A stretch of DNA of 62,588 bases from contig JAUNSC010000019.1 of assembly GCA_030539395.1 (NCBI GenBank), forward strand, positions 1-62,588. The letters run 5' to 3'. The DNA is from Eubacteriales bacterium. GTDB taxonomy: Bacteria > Bacillota > Clostridia > Lachnospirales > Lachnospiraceae. A model generated the notes under the pieces. The model searched no databases. It was not told the origin of the DNA and saw nothing but the letters and a program-made list of their open reading frames with translations. Both the position numbers and the translations under genes were made by a program. Position 1 is the stretch's first letter. Each line of letters opens with the position of its first letter. Positions 43,239-51,926 of the stretch are shown piece by piece.

Positions 43239-44129
43239 TTACGCTTCCTTCAGCGCTTCCATAACCTCTTCACGGTATGGAATAGATGGTACTGCTCCCT
43301 CTCTTGTCACTGCAATAGAGGAGGCCCTGGCGCTCATCTTCAAAATTTCCGGAACCGGCATTCCTTCAATAAGTCCCGCCAGAAAATATCCTGTAAAGGT
43401 ATCTCCTGCTGCAGTAGTATCTACCGCCTGTACTTTGAAGATTGGCTGATAATAGACTTCTTCACCTTCTGCATATTTCGCCCCGTCTTTTCCAAGTGTC
43501 AGTACAATTTTTGCATGTGGAAACATTTCACGCATTTTCTCCAGAACTTCATCCGGATCAACCAGTCCCGTAATCTGCCCGCCTTCTACTTCATTGAGCA
43601 GAAAAATACTGATCTTTTTCATATCAACCATATCCAGTTTCTCATTAAACGGAGATGGATTCAAGGCAATCTGCATTCCCATTTCATATGCTTTATCTAC
43701 GATATACGGAAGCATATTTACCTCATTCTGAAGCAGAAGAATATCCCCCTTTTCAAAATTGGCAAGAACCTCATCTATATAATCCTCTGTCAGCATTTGA
43801 TTTGCTCCGCCATAGAGAAGGATACAGTTCTGTGCATTTTTATCAACCTGAATAATCGTGTGGCCTGTCGGTTCTTCTATTTTCCGGATGTAATCTGCCT
43901 TTACACCATATTCCCGGCATGCATCCAGAAATGGCTGTCCGTCTTCCCCAATCAGCCCTCCGTGGTATACGTCAGCACCTGCTTTTGCAAGCGCCATGGA
44001 CTGATTAATTCCTTTTCCGCCCAGGAACACATTTCTTCCGCCGGTTGCCTCCGTTTCCCCCGGCTGAATAACGTGATCTACATTATAAACATAGTCCAGG
44101 TTCAGAGAACCTATATTTAATATTTTCAT
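43239..44129 (-). CDS. rbsK: Ribokinase
   Basis: Phosphorylates D-ribose with ATP in the cytosol, 296 residues, normal length. Seen: PfkB-family N-terminal NIGSLNLDYVYNVDHVIQPGET, GGRNVFLGGKGINQSMALAKAG, and the C-terminal ATP/anion-hole motif VDTTAAGDTFTGYFLAGL with the catalytic Asp. It follows rbsB by 17 bp and ends at a terminator. In the canonical ribose order (rbsDACBK). Confidence 0.93.
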   Translation of the reverse strand: MKILNIGSLNLDYVYNVDHVIQPGETEATGGRNVFLGGKGINQSMALAKAGADVYHGGLIGEDGQPFLDACREYGVKADYIRKIEEPTGHTIIQVDKNAQNCILLYGGANQMLTEDYIDEVLANFEKGDILLLQNEVNMLPYIVDKAYEMGMQIALNPSPFNEKLDMVDMKKISIFLLNEVEGGQITGLVDPDEVLEKMREMFPHAKIVLTLGKDGAKYAEGEEVYYQPIFKVQAVDTTAAGDTFTGYFLAGLIEGMPVPEILKMSARASSIAVTREGAVPSIPYREEVMEALKEA

Positions 44130-44146
44130 TCTTACCTCCTTCAGTG

Positions 44147-45952
44147 TTACTGAGCGTTTTCTTTCGTGATCAGCGTTACTTCTACCGGTATACTCTTTTC
44201 AATGCTTTCTCCGTTAATGAGTTTCACTGCATTTTCTACTGCCGTGGAACCAATCAGTGCCGGCTGCTGTGCAATGGTTGCTGCCATTCTTCCTTCTTTG
44301 ATTGCCGCTACTGCATCATCTGTCGCATCGAAACCTACTACGAGAATGTCTTTCCCTGCTCCTGCAACTGCCTCTACTGCACCCAGAGCCATTTCATCGT
44401 TTGCCGCAAATACTGCCTGGATATCGCTGTTTGCCTGAAGCATATTTTCCATTACAGTCATACCTTCCGTACGGTCAAAGTTTGCTGTCTGGCTTGCTAC
44501 TACCTCCATTTTTTCATCTGCCACGTTATGGAAGCCTGTTCCGCGGTCGATTGCTGCAGATGCCCCGGATGTTCCCTGAAGTTCTGCCACCTTTGTTCCT
44601 TCGCCCAATGTATCTGCAATGTATTGCGTCGCAATCTCAGCGCCTGCCACGTTGTCAGATGCGATCTGGCAGTCGATTTCTACGTCATTTACCACACGGT
44701 CAACAGAGATCACTCTTACACCTGCGTTTACTGCCGCCTGTACTGCACCGGATACCGCATCAGAATCAACCGGATTCACGATCAGAACACTTACATTTTT
44801 AGAAACAAGATCTTCAATATCACTTACCTGCTTCGTTGCATCATCACCGGCATCTACTACTGTCAGACCAACGCCCGCTGCTGTTGCTGCTTCTTCTGCT
44901 CCTTCAACAAGTGTTACAAAGAACGGATTATTCTGTGTAGATACGGAAAGTCCGATATTACCATTTCCTACAATTTCTACTGCTGCTGTCTCTTCCTCTG
45001 CATTTGAAAATGTTTCTACATTATCTTGTGTTACCAGTGTTACTTCCACCGGAATACTCTTCTCAATTGTTTCCCCACCGATGAGTTTCACTGCATTTTC
45101 TACTGCTGTAGACCCGATCAGTGCCGGCTGCTGTGCGATGGTTGCTGCCATTCTTCCTGCTTTAATTGCCGCCAGAGCATCATCTGTTGCATCAAAACCT
45201 ACTACGAGAATGTCTTTCCCTGCTCCTGCAATTGCCTCAACTGCGCCCAGTGCCATTTCATCATTTGCCGCAAATACTGCCTGGATATCGCTGTTTGCCT
45301 GAAGCATATTTTCCATTACAGTCATACCTTCCGTACGGTCAAAGTTTGCTGTCTGGCTTGCTACTACCTCCATTTTTTCATCTGCCACGTTATGGAAGCC
45401 TGTTCCGCGGTCGATTGCTGCAGATGCCCCGGATGTTCCCTGAAGTTCTGCCACCTTGATATTTTCACCCAGTGTATCTACAATGTACTGTGTTGCCATT
45501 TCAGCACCTGCCACGTTGTCAGATGCGATCTGACAGTCAATTTCTACATCATTTACCACACGGTCAACAGAGATTACTTTTACTCCGCTGTTTACTGCCG
45601 CCTGTACCGCACCGGATACCGCATCAGAGTCAACCGGATTCACGATCAGAACACTTACATTTTTAGAAACAAGGTCTTCAATATCACTTACCTGCTTCGT
45701 TGCATCATCACCGGCATCTACTACAGTCAGATTCACACCTGATTCTTTCGCTGCCGCCTGCGCTCCCTCTACGAGGGTTACAAAGAACGGGTTATTCTGT
45801 GTAGAAACAGAAAGTCCGACTGCACCGCTTGTTTCTGTTTTATTTGTTGCCGCCATGCCGCTTTCTCCATCAATCACAATCTTACATCCGGTCAATGACA
45901 CTGCCATCATTACACAAAGAATAAGAGCCAATATTTTTTTCATGTGCTTCAT
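44147..45952 (-). CDS. rbsB: Ribose-binding lipoprotein made of two fused, near-identical domains
   Basis: 601 residues, about twice the usual RbsB. Seen: a lipoprotein signal (ALILCVMMAVSLTGC) with the lipobox Cys near residue 22, then two complete ribose-binding domains. Each runs from GLSVSTQNNPFFVTLVEGA to IEKSIPVEVTL(V/I)T and is linked by a short acidic spacer (SNAEEETAAVEIVGN). The two copies are offset by 288 residues and are more than 90% identical. ATG 45952 follows GGAGG by 8 nt. Two tethered receptors would raise local capture capacity at the single pore (inference). Confidence 0.93.
   Translation of the reverse strand: MKHMKKILALILCVMMAVSLTGCKIVIDGESGMAATNKTETSGAVGLSVSTQNNPFFVTLVEGAQAAAKESGVNLTVVDAGDDATKQVSDIEDLVSKNVSVLIVNPVDSDAVSGAVQAAVNSGVKVISVDRVVNDVEIDCQIASDNVAGAEMATQYIVDTLGENIKVAELQGTSGASAAIDRGTGFHNVADEKMEVVASQTANFDRTEGMTVMENMLQANSDIQAVFAANDEMALGAVEAIAGAGKDILVVGFDATDDALAAIKAGRMAATIAQQPALIGSTAVENAVKLIGGETIEKSIPVEVTLVTQDNVETFSNAEEETAAVEIVGNGNIGLSVSTQNNPFFVTLVEGAEEAATAAGVGLTVVDAGDDATKQVSDIEDLVSKNVSVLIVNPVDSDAVSGAVQAAVNAGVRVISVDRVVNDVEIDCQIASDNVAGAEIATQYIADTLGEGTKVAELQGTSGASAAIDRGTGFHNVADEKMEVVASQTANFDRTEGMTVMENMLQANSDIQAVFAANDEMALGAVEAVAGAGKDILVVGFDATDDAVAAIKEGRMAATIAQQPALIGSTAVENAVKLINGESIEKSIPVEVTLITKENAQ
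44401..45457 (-). repeat. Internal duplication in rbsB (864-bp offset, 193-bp exact block)
   Basis: 44401-44593 is identical to 45265-45457, with an 864-bp (288-codon) offset. Most of the remaining domain is nearly identical too. The identity at synonymous sites shows a recent duplication or gene conversion. Confidence 0.92.
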
Positions 45953-45972
45953 GTTATCTACCTCCACTCCAA

Positions 45973-46956
45973 TTATCTTTTACGATCTGACAATACAGCA
46001 ATCAGGATAACAATAGCCTTGATTACTTCCTGGTAATATGTAGAAACGCCAAGAATATTCAAACCATTGTTCAGTGCTGCGATAATCAATACTCCTGCAA
46101 ATGTACCACTGATCTTGCCACGTCCACCACTCATACTTGTTCCGCCAAGTGCTACTGCTGCTATTGCGTCCAGCTCATAGCCTTCACCAAGAATCGGCTG
46201 AGCAGAGTCTACGCGGGAAATCATAATCAAACCTGCAAGAGCTGACATGAAACCAGAAATTGCATATACAATAATTTTTGTTTTTGTTGTATTTACACCT
46301 ACCAGATTTGCGCATTTTGCATTGCTTCCTGTTGCATAAAGCCTTCTTCCAAATGTTGTTTTTGTAAGCATAAACCAGAAGATTGCCAATGCAATTACCA
46401 GAATAATTGCCGGAATCGGGATTTTGATCATATCTTTCGGTCCAAATACAATATTTCCTTTTCCAAGTACTTTGAACAGGAAAGCACCGGATTTGCTTTC
46501 AATGCTTGCTGCGAGTCTGGATATCGGCTTTCCGTCTGTTACGATCATGGCAATACCACGATAAGCTGTCATTGTGATAAGTGTTGCAATGAACGGCTGC
46601 AGACGTCCCTTTGTAACCAGCACACCGCTGATCATACCCAGTAAAATACCAACAATCAATGCAGCTACAATTGCTACCCATGCCGGAAGCCCGAACATGA
46701 TCAGCTCTGCACAAACAATTGCTGCCAGTGCAAAGGTAGAACCTACTGACAGGTCAATACCATCAGAGAGAATTACACATGTCATGCCAAATGCAATCAG
46801 ACCGTTGAAAGTTGCCTGACGCAATAAATTCAAAAAATTACTTGCTGTTCTAAATTCCGGGCTGATAAAACCAAGTACTACGACTAACAATACCAATGCT
46901 ATAAAAGCAGCGTATTCGCTTATATAAGCTCCTAAACTTTTTTTGCTCTTTTCCAT
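45973..46956 (-). CDS. rbsC: Ribose ABC transporter permease
   Basis: 327 residues, about nine membrane spans. Seen: LSDGIDLSVGSTFALAAIVCA and GGTSMSGGRGKISG loops of the family. It lies between rbsA and rbsB with 83-bp and 20-bp spacers, and belongs to the ribose importer. AAGGAAGG-like sites precede its ATG. Confidence 0.93.
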   Translation of the reverse strand: MEKSKKSLGAYISEYAAFIALVLLVVVLGFISPEFRTASNFLNLLRQATFNGLIAFGMTCVILSDGIDLSVGSTFALAAIVCAELIMFGLPAWVAIVAALIVGILLGMISGVLVTKGRLQPFIATLITMTAYRGIAMIVTDGKPISRLAASIESKSGAFLFKVLGKGNIVFGPKDMIKIPIPAIILVIALAIFWFMLTKTTFGRRLYATGSNAKCANLVGVNTTKTKIIVYAISGFMSALAGLIMISRVDSAQPILGEGYELDAIAAVALGGTSMSGGRGKISGTFAGVLIIAALNNGLNILGVSTYYQEVIKAIVILIAVLSDRKR

Positions 46957-47039
46957 TTTCTTTGTTCCTTCCTCTTTATACTATACACCTGCTAAATATC
47001 TGCAATATTCATTGCAGCTACATAGCCCATTGCCTGACA

Positions 47040-48524
47040 CTAGATACTTCCTCCTGTAGCTAATGTCATTACTTTCGCCTGATCCACTTCATCCGCTTCT
47101 ACGATACCTGTAATCCTGCCTTCATGTACAACCATAATTCGATCACTCATACCAAGTACCTCCGGCAGTTCAGAAGATACCATGATCACTGCAACGCCTC
47201 TTGCAGCCATATCATTGATAACACTGTAAATTTCCTTTTTAGCACCGATATCCACGCCTCGTGTCGGTTCATCCAAAATCAATATCTTAGGATCTGTGTA
47301 AATCCATTTTGCAAGTACCACCTTCTGCTGATTACCGCCACTCAGATTGTTGCATTCATGATCCGGTCCGAAACATTTGATACGAAATTCTTCAATTCCT
47401 TTTTTCACAATCTCCTTCTGTTTCGCTTTGGAAAGCACGGAATTCCTGGATACCTTTTTCAGATTTGCAATTTCAATATTTTCCGCAATGCTCTTTTCCA
47501 GAAGAAGCCCTTCTGTCTTACGATCCTCCGTGATAAATCCGATGCCTGCTGCAATGGCCTGTCTCGGATTCTTGATAGTTACTTCCTTGCTGTCAATATA
47601 AATCTTGCCGGACTCTATCGGGATATTTCCGAAAATTGCCTGCATGATTTCTGTCCTTCCTGCACCCATTAGACCAGATACGCCCATTACCTCTCCGGCT
47701 CTTACAGAAAAGTTTATATTCTTAAATAATTTTCCACTGGTGAGTCCCTCTACCCGAATAACTTCTTTTCCAATCTCCACATCTCTCTTCGGAAAACGCT
47801 CTCCGATGGTACGGCCTATCATCATCTGCACAATATCATCCATATTGATGTCTTTGATATTTCTCGTATCAATATAAGCACCATCTCTCAATACCGTAAT
47901 ACGGTCACACAATTCAAAGATTTCTTCCATACGATGAGAAATATATACAATAGACACGCCCTTTTTGCGAAGTGATTTGATCACCTCGAAAAGTACCTCT
48001 GTCTCACTCTGGGTCAGCGCCGCCGTTGGTTCATCCATAATCAGAACCCTGGCATCAACCATCAGTGCCTTGCAGATTTCTACCATCTGCTGCTGCCCTA
48101 CGGACAAATCTGACATCTGTGCCGTAACCGGGATATTTACTCCCATTCGGTCCATAATTTCCTGCGCTTTCTTTCTCATGGTCTTTTTGTCGCAGATACC
48201 AAATCCCTTTGTGATTTCCTTTCCCATGAACAGGTTTTCTTCTACGGTAAGGTCAAAAAGTACATTCAACTCCTGATAAATAAATACAATACCGGCCTTC
48301 TCCGCTTCCTGCGGATTTTTGTACACCACTTCCTTTCCGTCAACCAGAACGGTCCCGGCATCTCTTGTGTAAACGCCTGTTAAAATCTTCATCAGGGTTG
48401 ACTTTCCTGCACCGTTTTCACCCATTAGTGCATGCACTTCTCCGTCTTTCAAAAGAAATCCTGCATTTTTCAATACCTGATTCGTTCCAAAAGACTTATC
48501 AATGCCTTTCATTTCGATATTCAT
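47040..48524 (-). CDS. rbsA: Ribose ABC transporter ATPase
   Basis: 494 residues, double-domain ATPase. Seen: domain 1 GENGAGKSTLMKILTG, signature LSVGQQQMVEICKAL and Walker B VLIMDEPTAAL; domain 2 GLMGAGRTEIMQAIFG, LSGGNQQKVVLAKW and ILILDEPTRGVD. It follows rbsD by 63 bp and sits in the operon order rbsD-A-C-B-K. Confidence 0.95.
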   Translation of the reverse strand: MNIEMKGIDKSFGTNQVLKNAGFLLKDGEVHALMGENGAGKSTLMKILTGVYTRDAGTVLVDGKEVVYKNPQEAEKAGIVFIYQELNVLFDLTVEENLFMGKEITKGFGICDKKTMRKKAQEIMDRMGVNIPVTAQMSDLSVGQQQMVEICKALMVDARVLIMDEPTAALTQSETEVLFEVIKSLRKKGVSIVYISHRMEEIFELCDRITVLRDGAYIDTRNIKDINMDDIVQMMIGRTIGERFPKRDVEIGKEVIRVEGLTSGKLFKNINFSVRAGEVMGVSGLMGAGRTEIMQAIFGNIPIESGKIYIDSKEVTIKNPRQAIAAGIGFITEDRKTEGLLLEKSIAENIEIANLKKVSRNSVLSKAKQKEIVKKGIEEFRIKCFGPDHECNNLSGGNQQKVVLAKWIYTDPKILILDEPTRGVDIGAKKEIYSVINDMAARGVAVIMVSSELPEVLGMSDRIMVVHEGRITGIVEADEVDQAKVMTLATGGSI

Positions 48525-48587
48525 ACTGTCTAATCCCCTTCCTGATCAGTTGCAATTTACTGCTTTTACGTCTTTCATCTCAATTTC

Positions 48588-48992
48588 TCATGCAAAAATA
48601 CAGCCGGACTGCAAAATAATGTTTGCATACGGTGTTGTTTCACCGGTTCTGATCACTGCTTTGCATCCATGAGTTCTTTTCTTCAGTTCAGTATGAGATA
48701 CAAACTCTGCCTCGATTTCCTGACCTGCAAAAAATTCTTCAATCTTATCCAGTATGACTGGATTCTGTTCTTTGATCTCTTCTGCCAGAACAATCTTCTC
48801 TACTTTCATGTCTGCTGCCACAATTTCCAGCGTTCTCATGAAAGTCGGCTCTCCAAATGCAAGGGCAAGATCAATTCTTTCCACTTCATCCGGAATCGGC
48901 AGCCCGCAGTCACCGATAGCGATACAATCCGTGTGTCCCATATAAGAGAGCACTCTGGAAATATCGCTGTTCAAAATTCCTTGCTTCTTCAT
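48588..48992 (-). CDS. rbsD: D-ribose pyranase
   Basis: Interconverts pyranose and furanose forms of ribose so that ribokinase gets its preferred form. 134 residues. Seen: His20 in SYMGHTDCIAIGDCGLPIPD, the catalytic and ring-binding region, and a C-terminal TGETTPYANIILQSGC. AAGGAGG precedes ATG 48992; a longer in-frame start 17 codons upstream overlaps the operator. First gene of the operon. Confidence 0.95.
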   Translation of the reverse strand: MKKQGILNSDISRVLSYMGHTDCIAIGDCGLPIPDEVERIDLALAFGEPTFMRTLEIVAADMKVEKIVLAEEIKEQNPVILDKIEEFFAGQEIEAEFVSHTELKKRTHGCKAVIRTGETTPYANIILQSGCIFA

Positions 48993-49017
48993 TTTCTTTT
49001 TCCTCCTTCCCCTCTTT

Positions 49018-49033
49018 TTGAAACCGGTTTCAA
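49018..49033. promoter_or_regulatory. RbsR operator, gene-proximal copy
   Basis: TTGAAACCGGTTTCAA, a perfect 16-bp palindrome just upstream of the rbsD ribosome site. 92 bp from the promoter-proximal copy, allowing a repression loop. Confidence 0.82.
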
Positions 49034-49109
49034 ATTGTCGCAAAAAAAATTAGCTTTCATATCATTTTACAGTTGCTCAGAGGGGTTAATTCTTTGTTTG
49101 TTTTGTTTT

Positions 49110-49125
49110 TTGAAACCCGTTTCAA
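49110..49125. promoter_or_regulatory. RbsR operator, promoter-proximal copy
   Basis: TTGAAACCCGTTTCAA, beginning 9 bases past the -10 box. Same motif and placement as at the rbsR promoter, so one repressor controls both. Confidence 0.85.
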
Positions 49126-49134
49126 GCTGATTAC

Positions 49135-49162
49135 ATTATAGCATATTCACAATTCTTGTCAA
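49135..49162 (-). promoter_or_regulatory. rbsDACBK promoter
   Basis: TTGACA (49157-49162), 16-bp spacer, TATAAT (49135-49140) on the minus strand. The architecture equals that of the rbsR promoter. The leader to rbsD is about 135 nt and holds both operators. Confidence 0.88.
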
Positions 49163-49283
49163 CGCAAAAAATTTTTTTCATCAAAATGAACGAAATTTAC
49201 CGCAATTATTATACATTAAATTACAATTTTTTGAACATTTTTACTATATTTCTTGAGAGATTGCGATTACGATCGCCGCGTTA

Positions 49284-49393
49284 TTCCCTCGCCGTGCACC
49301 TCGCAAATGCTTCGCATTTCCTCGGTCGCGGCAGCCGCCGCTTCCTTCCCTCGCCGTGCACCTCGCAAATGCTTCGCATTTCCTCGGTCGCGG
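49284..49393. repeat. Two direct copies of a 48-bp unit
   Basis: 49284-49331 and 49346-49393 are the same 48-bp sequence with a 62-bp period, beginning ttccctcgcc and containing AAATGC-TTC-GCATTT as a small hairpin. It looks like a dispersed intergenic repeat. The G+C is higher than in the flanks, and no gene is seen. Confidence 0.85.
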
Positions 49394-49406
49394 GCTCTCG
49401 CCCTAT

Positions 49407-49470
49407 AAATCAGAAGGTGCAGACATACTTCTGTGAATAAATTCCCACGTATGTCTGCACCTTCTGATTT
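49407..49470. repeat. Perfect 22-bp inverted repeat with 20-nt loop
   Basis: 49407-49428 (start AAATCAGAAGGTGCAGACAT) is the exact reverse complement of 49449-49470. No T-run follows. It lies between the 48-bp repeats and the tRNA gene and may end the tRNA transcript, or be part of a small element. Confidence 0.85.
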
Positions 49471-49542
49471 GCACGGCTCGTTGCTTTCGCGCAAAAAAAA
49501 CACCGCCCCCACGGCTCCACGTCCGCAAAAGCGATGCTTCAG

Positions 49543-49615
49543 TGCGCGATCAGGGGTTCGAACCCTGGACACCCTGATTAAGAGTCAGGTGCTCTGCCAG
49601 CTGAGCTAATCGCGC
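49543..49615 (-). tRNA. tRNA-Lys (CTT anticodon)
   Basis: 73 nt. Acceptor stem GCGCGAT/ATCGCGC, D-arm GCTC...GAGC, anticodon stem CCTGA/TCAGG around loop CTCTTAA (anticodon CTT, reads AAG), and T-arm CAGGG-TTCGAAC-CCCTG all pair. The discriminator base is A; CCA is not encoded. Confidence 0.97.
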
Positions 49616-49658
49616 ATATTTTCTGTTTTTCATATGTCTAATCTATCGAACGAAAAAC

Positions 49659-49687
49659 ATTATATAATATTTTATTTATAATTGCAA
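49659..49687 (-). promoter_or_regulatory. tRNA-Lys promoter
   Basis: TTGCAA (49682-49687), 17 bp, TATAAT (49659-49664) on the minus strand, about 37 nt upstream of the mature tRNA 5' end once transcription starts. Confidence 0.7.
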
Positions 49688-49808
49688 GCCCCTTTTTATA
49701 TTTTTTTTAGAATCGTTTTCTATATTTTTTTATATCGCTGCTTGCATACCTGTTTAAATAGCTTTATACTATTTATCGTGAACATCAAATGTTCTAAGGA
49801 GGTTTTAG

Positions 49809-51053
49809 ATGAGTAAAACACTCAATACCAAAAAAAAGCCGGTTGAACCCGAAACAGGTCCTGTTCCTGAGAAAAATACACCTCAAAAGGATTATCCAAA
49901 AAAATTTATTCCAAATGATCAATATTTTACCATCAGTATTTATGTGCTTGTTGTTGTAACCATCAGTGCATTGATCATACGTGTGATCATGACTCCTTAT
50001 GCTGTATCCAATGCATTGAAACAGATTTTGGGGGTAATGATGCCTTTCCTTATAGGGTTGCTGATTGCACTGATGCTTCACCCTGTCATTATCCGGTTTT
50101 ATTCTGTTTTGCACGATACCTTTCATGTCAAAAGTCCAAAGGTCTGCAAGGCTGTTTCCATTATTGTTGCCTATATGATTGTCATTGGACTTTTAGCTGT
50201 CTGTGTCGGCTACATATTGCCGCAGATTATCGTCAGCATTACAGAAGTGGTCAACAGTCTTCCTAAACTTTATCAGATGACCTATGATTTCTTTAATAAT
50301 CTGCAGTCACGCTTTCCGCATGCAGATGTTTCTGATCTTCAAAAAATGGTCAATGACATCCTTCCTGGATTTATTGACTCCCTGAAACAGATTGCCAGCG
50401 ATATGGTTCCGGCTCTTTATAACGCTTCCATATCCATTATCACGGCTGCTTTAAATGTGATAATCGCCATTATCGTTTCCATATATATGCTGATTGACAA
50501 GTATCAGTTGATCAGATCTATGAAAAAACTTGTTTATGGCTTCGTGCCGGAACAATTCATTGATGTGACAATGGAAATTTTTTCTGAATGTAATCTTATT
50601 TTTACAAACTTTATCACAGGTAAAGCTATTGATTCCCTGATCATCGGTATTCTTTGCTTTATTTTAATGAACATCTTCCAGATGCCGTATAGCCTGCTGA
50701 TCAGTGTAATCGTAGGGATAACTAATATGATTCCATATTTTGGCCCATTTATCGGCGCTGTTCCCGGTGTTCTGGTTCTCTTAATGATCAGTCCCTGGAA
50801 ATCTTTAGGCTTTACTATTATGATTATTGTTCTTCAGCAATTTGACGGACTTTACCTGGGACCTAAAATCCTGGGAAATACTGTTGGTATTAAACCGCTT
50901 TGGATCATTATTTCCATCACGGTTGGCGGAAGTATCGGAGGGATTCTGGGTATGTTCCTGAGTGTTCCTATTTTTGCCATGCTTTCTTATCTGCTTAATC
51001 TTCTGATTAATTACAGATTGAGTAAGCGAAACATTCCAAACGCAGACGAATAA
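49809..51053 (+). CDS. AI-2E family transporter (PerM/YdbA type)
   Basis: Integral membrane exporter, 414 residues, about eight spans. Seen: an N-terminal Lys/Pro-rich cytosolic tail, YVLVVVTISALIIRVIM first helix, a middle amphipathic region (LPKLYQMTYDFFNNLQSRF) and the conserved NMIPYFGPFIGAVPGVLVLL and GPKILGNTVGIKPLWIIISITVGG motifs of the family. AAGGAGG precedes ATG 49809. The transported molecule is not known for most members. A terminator follows the gene. Confidence 0.88.
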   Translation: MSKTLNTKKKPVEPETGPVPEKNTPQKDYPKKFIPNDQYFTISIYVLVVVTISALIIRVIMTPYAVSNALKQILGVMMPFLIGLLIALMLHPVIIRFYSVLHDTFHVKSPKVCKAVSIIVAYMIVIGLLAVCVGYILPQIIVSITEVVNSLPKLYQMTYDFFNNLQSRFPHADVSDLQKMVNDILPGFIDSLKQIASDMVPALYNASISIITAALNVIIAIIVSIYMLIDKYQLIRSMKKLVYGFVPEQFIDVTMEIFSECNLIFTNFITGKAIDSLIIGILCFILMNIFQMPYSLLISVIVGITNMIPYFGPFIGAVPGVLVLLMISPWKSLGFTIMIIVLQQFDGLYLGPKILGNTVGIKPLWIIISITVGGSIGGILGMFLSVPIFAMLSYLLNLLINYRLSKRNIPNADE

Positions 51054-51116
51054 TCATTTTTTCTTTGTTCTCTCCCCCTGAAGGGTTTTTGAAACTTCTG
51101 CAAAAGATTTTTTAAA

Positions 51117-51143
51117 GGCGGCAATAAATTTGCCGCCCTTTTG
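51117..51143 (+). terminator. Terminator of the AI-2E gene
   Basis: GGCGGCAA (51117-51124) pairs with TTGCCGCC (51130-51137) across 5 nt; CTTTTG follows on the + strand. On the minus strand TTTAAAAAATC gives it some use for trmB as well. Confidence 0.85.
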
Positions 51144-51257
51144 TCTGTCGTATAAAAATACACCTATATTATTTTTCCATTTATTTCTCGACACAGCCGG
51201 ACTCCGTCATCTTTTCTTAATCTATTTTATGACATTATTCTTCCCGGTGTGCCTCTG

Positions 51258-51905
51258 TTATTTCTCACGATATATGATCATCTTACAAATAGGATTTCCC
51301 TGCGCAGAAAACTTTTCTTCATATTCCGTCATGATATTATCCTTCATCAATTCTTCGTCTGCATGAAGGTCAAAAGTACACATCTGCAATTTCCATCCGG
51401 CCGGATCAATCTCTTCCAATGCAAAATCAAACAGACCCCTGTTATCTGTCTTAAATTCCACCGTTCCTTCCGGCTTCAGAATTTTATCATAACGCTCCAA
51501 AAACTGCCTTGAGGGAAGCCGTCTCTTCGCATGGCGGTCTTTAGGCCACGGATCTGAAAAGTTAAGATAAATCCGTGCGACCTCACCCGGCCCAAAAATT
51601 TCCGGCAATTCCCCCGCATCCACACAAAGAAAATACAGATTCTCCGGACGATCCTCCTCCTGAAATTTTTCCACCGCTCTTAAAAGAACGCTGGTGTATC
51701 TTTCAATGCCAACATAATTAATCTCCGGATGAAGCCTTGCCAGTTGTGTCAAAAATCTCCCTTTTCCCATCCCTACTTCAATATGAACAGGATGATCATT
51801 TCCAAACAACTCACTCCAACAGCCTCGCTGTTTGCCCGGTTCTTTCACAACCAACGGACTATTTGAGATTACATCGTCAGCCCTTGGAATATTTCTAAGT
51901 CTCAT
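51258..51905 (-). CDS. trmB: tRNA (guanine-N7-)-methyltransferase
   Basis: Methylates G46 of tRNA with S-adenosylmethionine, 215 residues. Seen: SAM loop IEVGMGKGRFLTQLARLHPEINYVGIE near residue 40, then the family motif YLNFSDPWPKDRHAKRRL with its catalytic Asp and a C-terminal TEYEEKFSAQGNPICKM. It follows the NlpC/P60 gene by 21 bp on the same strand, so the two are probably co-transcribed. Confidence 0.95.
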   Translation of the reverse strand: MRLRNIPRADDVISNSPLVVKEPGKQRGCWSELFGNDHPVHIEVGMGKGRFLTQLARLHPEINYVGIERYTSVLLRAVEKFQEEDRPENLYFLCVDAGELPEIFGPGEVARIYLNFSDPWPKDRHAKRRLPSRQFLERYDKILKPEGTVEFKTDNRGLFDFALEEIDPAGWKLQMCTFDLHADEELMKDNIMTEYEEKFSAQGNPICKMIIYREK

Positions 51906-51926
51906 ATATCTGTCCCTTTCCAGTGA

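Noticed and set aside
44144-45742. Several plus-strand frames opposite rbsB with repeated Cys/Tyr-rich protein
   Set aside because: Their repetition only mirrors the internal duplication of rbsB on the other strand.
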